Shown here piece by piece: positions 5,801 through 10,745 of a stretch of DNA of 10,745 bases; the stretch's first letter is position 1; each line of letters opens with the position of its first letter. The notes beneath the pieces were generated by a model, which made no database searches, was not told the origin of the DNA, and saw only the letters and a program-made list of their open reading frames with translations. Both the position numbers and the translations under genes were made by a program. Where the stretch lies: assembly GCA_910585805.1 (NCBI GenBank), contig CAJUFB010000121.1:1-10745 (forward strand). Reading direction: 5' to 3'. The stretch comes from an uncultured Acetatifactor sp. Its GTDB lineage: Bacteria; Bacillota; Clostridia; Lachnospirales; Lachnospiraceae.

Positions 5801-8226
5801 GTGATGCAGTAGAGGAGTATGCGTTCCAAAACAGTAACCTGACAATGTTTGTGGCGTCAAGCGCGTTAGATCTTTTCGATGCGAATGCATTTACGGGTTT
5901 GCTGAATCCGAATAACCAGGTAACCTGGGTATGTGAGGAAGGAAGCAGGGCAGAACGATATGCGCAGCTGAATGGTTTTGATATTTCACACGAAGTCCTG
6001 GAACGTTATTTTAAAGTGGTGTTCTGGGATTGGGACAGCGAGCTTGGACAAAATACTATGGTAGAGGAACAGCAGGTTCTTGCAGGTGACGATGCGGTTC
6101 CTCCCGAACCCAAAGGAAAGGAAGGACAGGAGTTTTTTGAGTGGCTTCCGGATTATCACGAAGTATATGATGATATCCTTTATTGTACGGCATATTATAG
6201 AGATCCTTCAGAAGCACGCTGGACTGTGACATTCCGGGATGACGACGGAACTCTGATCGCTGAAAGGGATGTGGTGAACGGGGGCAATGCTGAAGTAGTT
6301 GCACCGGTTTCGGGTGTTGATTTCAATACTGACGGAGCACGTACATTTGTAGGTTGGAAAGCGGACGGGGAGTTAAGGAATGTTACGACGAATCTTACGG
6401 CTGTGGCGAATTATGTGACAGAAGGTGAGTATTTGGTAGAGTATTATGTAAGAAGAGGAAGTATCTCAAGTCCATGGGAGGTGTTCTACAGCCTGACGAT
6501 TAAAGAAGGAGAGACTGCCCCTAATCTGACACCATCGGCAGAGTACGATGTAGAGGGGTATCGATTTACCGGATGGGATAAGCCGCTTAACAATATTTCC
6601 GAGGCGACAGAACTATATGCCAAGTATGAACCTACGTCCAGTACTCCGACCAGCAGTCCTAACCCAGGAGTACCGACAACGCCGCCTAATCCCGGAGATC
6701 CTACGGCTTCGCCCGGGCCTAACCCTGGAAACCCGACAACTTCTCCAGGCCCTAATCCCGGGGGATCGACAGCCAGTCCGAATCCGTCCGAAGTTACCTA
6801 TAAATTAACGGTGCGTGATGGTGAGGGTTCTGGAGATTACAAGCCAGGTGAACAGATTATTATTACTGCTAATGAAGCTCCGGAAGGGATGCATTTTGCC
6901 GGATGGGATGTAAGCCCGGAAAATACCGTGGTTACAGATAAGACGCGTTCGGTTACGATTATTACAATGCCTGCTAATGATGTGGCGGTAATTGCGAAAT
7001 TTGAAGATGGAAGCAACAGCGATGGAACGGATCCGTCTAAATTGTATACATTGCAGGTAATGCATGGAAGCGGTGCAGGAAGTTTTGCCGCAGGAGCACA
7101 GGTTATTATAAGTGCGGACGCCGCACCGGAGGGACAGGAGTTTTCCGGTTGGGATGTCAGCCCTGCAGCGACAGTGCTTGCGGATAAGACCCGTCCTTCC
7201 ACTATCCTTACCATGCCTGCGAGCGATGTGGCGATTATTGCTCAATACCAGGAGAAAGAAGGAGCAAGTACACCTGAGCCTCAACAAATGTATAAGCTTG
7301 TAGTACAAAACGGAAACGGCTCTGGAAGTTATGCCGCTGGTTCTCAGGTTGTCATTTCCGCTCATGAACCGGCTGCGGGACAGCAGTTCAGCAGTTGGAC
7401 AATTAGTCCGGACAGTACGGTTACAACGGATAAGACGCTTTCAGCAATTGTAATTACGATGCCGGAGAATGACGTGGCTGCTATAGCCAATTACAAAGCA
7501 AGGGCTACGGGCTCCAGCAATACAACGGGATCAGGCAATACGTCAAGTACGAATACTAATCGTCCATCGGGTGGTATCAACTCTGTCACACCGACCAACC
7601 GTCCCAGCAGTGGCTCCGGAACTTCTTCAAACGGTGGCACTACGGTGGTGATTGATAAAAACGGGCTTTCCAATACGGGCGTAGTTTCGGCAACGGTCAA
7701 TGGATCTTCCGATAACTTTGTCCTGAAGATAACGGAGAGTACTTCTGCTACGGAAGCAGTACTGAAAGCACTTTTAGCGGAATACGGAAATGTTGACAAT
7801 ATTAAGTATTTCCCGATGGATATTTCCCTGTATGATTCCACAGGAAATACAAAGATTACGGATACTACTGGTCTTTCCGTAAATATTACATTGCCATTGC
7901 CGGATTCGCTGATTCAATATGCGGGAAATAACAAAGCGGCCGGAGTAGTAAATGATAAGCTTGATAAGCTGAATCCGAGATTTTCCACGATAAACGGCGT
8001 GTCCTGTATTACTTTTACAGCGGAACATTTCTCGCCGTATGTGATTTATGTGGATTTGACTAATTTGTCTGACGGTACCATTTCAGACAATACACCTACA
8101 ACGGGGGATGGAATTCATCCGAAGTGGTTCCTGTCCATTGGGTTGGCATGCCTGTCCTTTGTAATGTTCATGATGAAGGATAATGCCAGGGCACCCAGGA
8201 AGAAACAGAAAGTTGCAGCAAGGTGA
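2881..8226 (+). CDS. Large wall-anchored BspA-type LRR / InlB B-repeat surface protein
   Basis: A 1781-residue protein predicted to be exported and linked to the cell wall. A basic N-terminus and hydrophobic stretch (about 23-40) form a signal peptide, probably cut near NLQA/FN (44). Residues 45-280 are an unrecognised domain. BspA-type LRRs (LRR_5, pattern I-x-x-x-A-F-x-x-C-x-x-L) occupy about 281-453, 548-625 and 820-1040, separated by non-LRR inserts; the last block ends in GSRAERYAQLNG. Three InlB-type B-repeats follow (1043-1110, 1114-1180, 1184-1250), then a Pro/Ser/Thr linker (1251-1306), three divergent B-repeats of 70 residues (from 1307, 1389 and 1471), a Ser/Thr/Asn linker, a beta-rich domain (1611-1726), TPTTGD (1738-1743), a hydrophobic helix (about 1749-1765) and a basic tail. 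TPTTGD is a sortase signal of the PxTGD type rather than classic LPxTG. Such proteins often bind host or bacterial surfaces, but no ligand can be inferred here. First gene of an operon with 8231-10297. Confidence 0.88.
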   Translation: MANKVKDIKKKGRRLKRSIRKTLGTLFLVSALVVAAIPVDNLQAFNVDEGIEAYVDRPANSLVRPGSDNIPLVDAGDIIYTTEDAKIQFAYIQENTTTGVDAPWAVVVLGFGGGFIEGEALNIPNTVDAYRQYTSNDGQSAGYVAVGRNGNFLFYREDTVVTTNKEPDKFIEELTPVTDEDGNVTRRFRIETGNYLPCYLNTKSSWVNLPQTRIYYDKEHPKGEGVAGSITPDSTIYESVEGQLQYQRITNVAVNYIGKQWFDQESNTWKLVDEQSKDKGVFAGTSNIVTLSLGEEFKGVGDYAFYGSGLTSIEFSNGLNTIGEGAFSECIQLQTVSLNANCPLSAIGAFAFQQCRSLRDFSLPWSVATIGDSAFERCDGLQTIDLCNEGTTDEEGSGVNRLRTLGYDVFKNCSALQNVTFPDGCANPIPISTFAGCSSLQFIGARNEQLKFTEESGVLTYEQFKDMLGEGTTVNGEFYFEGLENSELHQMCKENCFAFSYIYDRTGNYGKKDRYELTVSDEDGGPGATNTFVVTSNNNLFHYDYEGDVKSLTIPTKIGPYNVTTIDPEVFANYCNLETVVIPNTIAAIGDRAFQGCHKLTNVIFSYNSGENVSVGTDAFRTQNFTGNSHECNGTVETNPDYSPVRKLAFTGPISSGFAPYQYAMSDAGTYNAGGQSDSYITYYSGWPQNLEVEYNTTTKMSELVNFPALDELKTYSSSTYKYLALPGAEKVEGSDRTVYEDAMQTAYDQYKSNPSAMTPNQRSVIDAALNLVIPEGVESVRDGLIKEKEEADEKKTVTAYSIKTIKSGTYDDAGNLKPGTGTFAGCENLTGISLLADANNNGINTIEDHAFEGCKSLTDVSISPSLTSLGICPFYGCENLTNVNFQNNPVYSCDDSIIYSTDDSGKEIVECLPGRSKAIRSTELEGVTGLKAEAFRGSSVMEVDLTGTSMDTIPARAFADTPQLYKVSLPYTCDAVEEYAFQNSNLTMFVASSALDLFDANAFTGLLNPNNQVTWVCEEGSRAERYAQLNGFDISHEVLERYFKVVFWDWDSELGQNTMVEEQQVLAGDDAVPPEPKGKEGQEFFEWLPDYHEVYDDILYCTAYYRDPSEARWTVTFRDDDGTLIAERDVVNGGNAEVVAPVSGVDFNTDGARTFVGWKADGELRNVTTNLTAVANYVTEGEYLVEYYVRRGSISSPWEVFYSLTIKEGETAPNLTPSAEYDVEGYRFTGWDKPLNNISEATELYAKYEPTSSTPTSSPNPGVPTTPPNPGDPTASPGPNPGNPTTSPGPNPGGSTASPNPSEVTYKLTVRDGEGSGDYKPGEQIIITANEAPEGMHFAGWDVSPENTVVTDKTRSVTIITMPANDVAVIAKFEDGSNSDGTDPSKLYTLQVMHGSGAGSFAAGAQVIISADAAPEGQEFSGWDVSPAATVLADKTRPSTILTMPASDVAIIAQYQEKEGASTPEPQQMYKLVVQNGNGSGSYAAGSQVVISAHEPAAGQQFSSWTISPDSTVTTDKTLSAIVITMPENDVAAIANYKARATGSSNTTGSGNTSSTNTNRPSGGINSVTPTNRPSSGSGTSSNGGTTVVIDKNGLSNTGVVSATVNGSSDNFVLKITESTSATEAVLKALLAEYGNVDNIKYFPMDISLYDSTGNTKITDTTGLSVNITLPLPDSLIQYAGNNKAAGVVNDKLDKLNPRFSTINGVSCITFTAEHFSPYVIYVDLTNLSDGTISDNTPTTGDGIHPKWFLSIGLACLSFVMFMMKDNARAPRKKQKVAAR
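6631..6798 (+). repeat. Pro/Ser/Thr-rich linker with NPG repeats
   Basis: Codes for residues 1251-1306. A unit of about 12 residues recurs imperfectly (NPGDPTASPGP, NPGNPTTSPGP). The DNA is C-rich here compared with the rest of the gene. It is probably an extended spacer between the LRR/B-repeat part and the wall-proximal repeats. Confidence 0.75.
6799..7500 (+). repeat. Three divergent InlB-type B-repeats at an exact 82-residue period
   Basis: Units of 70 residues begin at 6799, 7045 and 7291, exactly 246 bp apart, joined by two unrelated 12-residue linkers. Each shows Y-[KT]-L, a Gly-rich G-x-G-[SD]-[YF] turn, [FW]-x-x-W, DKT and T-M-P-x-[NS]-D-V-A-x-I-A. They match the divergent InlB B-repeat/Flg_new_2 type of stalk domain. 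The units differ at many codons, so the array is old. Confidence 0.85.
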
Positions 8227-8230
8227 AAGG

Positions 8231-10297
8231 ATGCATATGAGAAGGAAAAAGCGTAATTTGAGTGTCCTGATAGTAATTGTGACGCTGATAATCATGCTGC
8301 TTCCTGTATCGGAGGCAGATGCGGAGACATCTGCCTCCGATTTTAGAATGGAAGGAAGTACGCTGGTAAAGTACAGGGGTACAGAAAAGAATGTGACCAT
8401 TCCTGATACAGTGGAAGTGATAGGACGGAGTGCGTTTGAGGATAATAAAGATGTAGAGCTTGTTGTATTGTCGAATTCTGTCAGACGTATTGACCCCTAT
8501 GCTTTCTGGGGATGTGAGAATCTGGACACGGTGGTTCTCGGAACTGGTTTAAGTGCAGTTGGAGATTATGCATTTACGAAATGCACCGGACTGGAACAGA
8601 TGACACTTCCCTCCAATATAACGGCTATAGGAATCCAGGCTTTTGGGGACTGTACGAGTTTACGGAATATCAGTATTCCTGCACAGACGACCAGTATACA
8701 CGAGACGGCATTTGACGGTTGTTATCAGCTGACGTTTCATTGTGATTCGGGAACCGTAGCGGATGAATATGCCAAGGCATTTTATGAGAAGCAGCAAAGT
8801 AATTTAGAGAACAGCATTCCAGTTACAGTACCTGATTCAATCGATTCAGATCATAGCGAAACTGAATATACAGAAACTGAATATACAGAAACGCCTTCTC
8901 CGGCAGAACTTACAGCGACAGAGCCTGAAGCAACGGCTGTGCCATCTGATCCTGATGAAGTATCCGGAAGCCTGTTGGGTACTACTTATATAGTAGGAAA
9001 TCAGGCTGTCATGATTGCAGATCACGCACAGTTTAATGTATATGAAAAAGAACAGGACTCCGGAAGTGTGGGTATTTGGGAGGATAAAATACCAAAATAT
9101 GCGATCATAGATGGAAAAGCAGTCGCAGACCAGGCCTACTACCGCAGTACGGCACTGGGAGATGTGGTGCTGCCCCAGGGCATTCAGGAGATAGGTGAGT
9201 TTGCTTTTGCCAGAAGCTCTGCCACATCGGCAGTTCTGCCGGAGGGAGTGGAGCACATTGGCTACGGTGCTTTTTACCATTGCGATGACCTGCAGGAGGT
9301 GGTGCTTCCGGAGACAGTCAGATGTGTGGAGCCAAAAGCCTTTTCCCACACCATGTGGGTTCAGAACTTTCTGGAGAGTGAAGGTGCGTCAGCGGAGGAT
9401 GATTTTCTGGTGACAGGCGGTGTACTGGCGGCTTATCGCGGAAATACTGCGGATGTGACGGTTCCCGAGGGAGTGCGTGTGATTGCTGGAGAGGTATTCC
9501 GGGATCATACGGAGATAGAGAAAGTGTCTCTGCCGGACAGCCTGTTGGTGGTAGGAGAGGGCGCTTTCGAAGGATGCGGCAGTTTAAGCCAGATTGTGTT
9601 TGGGGAAAATGTGGAGGAAATTAAGGACAGAGCGTTTCTGGGAAATGTGATGTCAGAAATTTCTATACCAACGTCCGTGAAAAAAGCAGGTCTTCAGGCA
9701 TTTGGTAATGCCATTGCCGCATACCAGGGGCAGGAAGCGGAATATACTTATGAGAATTCCGCGACGCGGCTGTCTAACGGCATTTATCGTGGTATTTCAA
9801 ATACCGGGGAAGCGGTTTCTGGAGTGACAGTGACGGGACTGGAGACAGTGTTTGGGTCTGCCGCAGCGGATCATTTCAGTACAGGTCAGACTTCTCTGTT
9901 GGAAGCAGACGGAAGTTATACTTTGAATATAAGCCAGACGGTGGACACTGCCGGGATGGAGGCTGCATTTAAACGTGTATTTCAGAATGCAATTCCGGAT
10001 GGAATGCTGCTTTATGAGCTTGAATTGACGGATGAAAGCGGGATTCCGCTGAAAAAGCTGGGGAAGCAGACTTTAAGTGTAGTGCTTCCTGTTCCGGACG
10101 CAATAAAGGGGAAGGAGCCAGTATTCTTCACACTGGACGGAAACGGGCAGTTGGAGAGGCTGGAGGCGGAAGCAGTGGATGTGGACGGTATAGAGGCATT
10201 CCGGTTTGAGACAAACCATCCTTCCGTGATCGGGGTGTGTGGTGCGCAAAATTCAGAACTTCCATCAAGTGAAAATGCAACTGAACCGGCAGACTGA
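8231..10297 (+). CDS. Secreted BspA-type LRR protein, no anchor
   Basis: A 688-residue protein. AGGTGA (8221-8226), overlapping the stop of the previous gene, is well placed for ATG at 8231. ATG at 8237 is an alternative giving MRRKKRN, and the frame is open back to 8183. A basic N-terminus plus hydrophobic run (10-26) and ADA/E (31/32) make a clear signal peptide. BspA-type LRRs fill about 50-175, ending in GTVADEYAKAF, and about 291-495. Between them is a Thr/Glu/Pro linker (about 197-250) with a TEYTE tandem repeat. Residues 561-670 resemble the C-terminal domain of the upstream protein (1611-1726). There is no sorting signal or membrane helix after it; the protein ends in a short polar tail, NSELPSSENATEPAD. 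The 4-nt intergenic gap suggests translational coupling, and the two proteins may act together outside the cell, which is inference. Ligand unknown. Confidence 0.85.
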   Translation: MHMRRKKRNLSVLIVIVTLIIMLLPVSEADAETSASDFRMEGSTLVKYRGTEKNVTIPDTVEVIGRSAFEDNKDVELVVLSNSVRRIDPYAFWGCENLDTVVLGTGLSAVGDYAFTKCTGLEQMTLPSNITAIGIQAFGDCTSLRNISIPAQTTSIHETAFDGCYQLTFHCDSGTVADEYAKAFYEKQQSNLENSIPVTVPDSIDSDHSETEYTETEYTETPSPAELTATEPEATAVPSDPDEVSGSLLGTTYIVGNQAVMIADHAQFNVYEKEQDSGSVGIWEDKIPKYAIIDGKAVADQAYYRSTALGDVVLPQGIQEIGEFAFARSSATSAVLPEGVEHIGYGAFYHCDDLQEVVLPETVRCVEPKAFSHTMWVQNFLESEGASAEDDFLVTGGVLAAYRGNTADVTVPEGVRVIAGEVFRDHTEIEKVSLPDSLLVVGEGAFEGCGSLSQIVFGENVEEIKDRAFLGNVMSEISIPTSVKKAGLQAFGNAIAAYQGQEAEYTYENSATRLSNGIYRGISNTGEAVSGVTVTGLETVFGSAAADHFSTGQTSLLEADGSYTLNISQTVDTAGMEAAFKRVFQNAIPDGMLLYELELTDESGIPLKKLGKQTLSVVLPVPDAIKGKEPVFFTLDGNGQLERLEAEAVDVDGIEAFRFETNHPSVIGVCGAQNSELPSSENATEPAD
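8308..8344 (+). terminator. Terminator-like perfect hairpin inside the second LRR gene
   Basis: ATCGGAGGCAGATG (8308-8321) is perfectly complementary to CATCTGCCTCCGAT (8328-8341), leaving a 6-nt loop CGGAGA and followed by TTTT (8341-8344). It lies about 80-110 nt into the gene, over the codons around the signal-peptide cleavage site. The stem is G+C-rich, as in intrinsic terminators, but the T-run is short and then broken by AG. It could cause partial termination or mRNA processing between the two genes. Confidence 0.45.
8861..8890 (+). repeat. Tandem 15-bp coding repeat (TEYTE x2)
   Basis: ACTGAATATACAGAA occurs twice with no mismatch, giving TEYTETEYTE in the linker between the two LRR blocks. 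Exact repeats of this kind are prone to copy-number change, and each unit keeps the frame. Confidence 0.85.
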
Positions 10298-10360
10298 TAC
10301 ACAGCTGTATGTAAGATAATGCCGTCAAGGTTGCTCATGATAACAAGTAGAACAGATCAG

Positions 10361-10406
10361 AAAATCCCGGCATACAATAAATGAAAGTATATGCCGGGAT
10401 TTTTTT
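10361..10406 (+). terminator. Intrinsic terminator of the LRR operon
   Basis: AAAATCCCGGCATA (10361-10374) pairs perfectly with TATGCCGGGATTTT (10390-10403), with a 15-nt loop and a run of seven T at 10400-10406. It starts 63 nt after the stop of the second LRR gene. On the reverse strand the T-run would be only four bases, so it acts mainly on + strand transcripts. Confidence 0.92.
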
Positions 10407-10409
10407 ATT

Positions 10410-10600
10410 ATGCAGCGTGTGAGAGACTTCATTGGTGGAAATGTGCCGGAAGAAATTGACGGCAGCGGTGTGACCATTGCCGTACTTGATACAGGGGATT
10501 GTGTTATAGTATTGCCAGATTAGCAAAGCCCAGGAAATAAAAGGGTTTTCGGTGATTTTGTCCTACGAAAAAATGCCGGATACGGGGTCATCCTGGCGTG
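10410..10600 (+). pseudogene. Decayed N-terminal fragment of a subtilisin-like (S8) serine protease
   Basis: From 10410 the frame reads VRDFIGG, then DGSGVTIAVLDTG, which is the catalytic-Asp motif of subtilases (Asp27 of the fragment). The frame hits TAG at 10521-10523 right after LPD, where relatives have HPD. Read past the stop in the same frame, KRVFGDFV follows, as in R-V-x-x-F-x-D-F-V of clostridial S8 proteases. In the next frame GGTCAT near 10586 might be a trace of the GHGTHV histidine motif, but this is weak. The ATG lies on the T-run of the upstream terminator with no ribosome binding site, and no Ser motif follows. It is best read as a remnant of a deleted gene. Confidence is good for the Asp motif and low for the exact end. 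Confidence 0.6.
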
Positions 10601-10745
10601 GGGAAGGGCCCGCTCCGAAGACGAAAACAAAAATCAGCATTACTTTGACACAAGATAGATTGACTATCTGGTATGAGGCTTTGTACCCCACTGTGCTATC
10701 TGGGCAGAAACGTCATCATCTCCGCCTTCATCGACAATGAGGAGG
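10601..10745. other. Right-edge stretch without a supportable gene
   Basis: No complete gene, terminator or RNA is visible. One frame over the last 45 bp reads GRNVIISAFIDNEE and stays open to the window end, possibly from an ATG at 10673 with no ribosome binding site. It could be more protease debris or the beginning of another gene; the window is too short to tell. Confidence 0.3.

Noticed and set aside
6805..7365. Minus-strand open frame of 186 codons opposite the B-repeats
   Set aside because: It is a shadow of the repeat array, with no start context and Cys/Arg/His-rich content.
10552..10740. Open frame from GTG at 10552 (62 codons)
   Set aside because: It has no ribosome site and no recognisable pattern, and it overlaps the protease remnant in another frame.

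Overview
The window looks like a chromosomal accessory region of a gut-type Clostridia, most likely a Lachnospiraceae relative. This is inferred from strong AGGAGG-type ribosome binding sites, moderate G+C, BspA-type leucine-rich-repeat surface proteins with a PTTGD-type sorting signal, and Rpn-family genes with GEAR tails. No rRNA, tRNA, CRISPR array or complete insertion sequence was seen. All confident genes are on the + strand.

Positions 1-2393 hold two tandem copies of one gene of the Rpn (recombination-promoting nuclease, PD-(D/E)XK) family. Each has a similar promoter, a conserved leader with an 11-bp hairpin just before the ribosome binding site, and the reading frame. From the hairpin loop to about 40 bp before the stop the copies match base for base over 883 bp, apart from one in-frame 48-bp indel in the C-terminal four-residue repeats. 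Both carry a strong in-frame internal Shine-Dalgarno plus ATG at codon 229. This matches the gene-within-a-gene layout known for Rpn toxin/antitoxin phage-defence loci, in which a short C-terminal protein (RpnS) neutralises the full-length nuclease (RpnL). The tails, which would be the antitoxins, are where the copies differ. This is the most interesting system in the window.

Positions 2394-2880 are a non-coding spacer of about 490 bp. It holds a promoter-like pair and a diverged copy of a roughly 95-bp element that also lies between the two rpn genes.

Positions 2881-10297 form a two-gene operon with a 4-nt gap. The first gene encodes a 1781-residue wall-anchored protein: signal peptide, unknown N-terminal domain, three BspA-type LRR blocks, InlB-type B-repeats, a Pro-rich linker, three divergent B-repeats at an exact 82-residue period, a C-terminal beta domain, and a TPTTGD sorting signal with membrane segment and basic tail. 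The second encodes a 688-residue secreted LRR protein with the same C-terminal domain type but no anchor. A perfect 14-bp hairpin followed by TTTT lies about 80 nt inside the second gene and could attenuate it. A strong intrinsic terminator at 10361-10406 ends the operon.

Positions 10407-10745 hold a decayed subtilisin-like (S8) protease fragment that starts on the T-run of the terminator and has no ribosome binding site, then a tail with no supportable complete gene.
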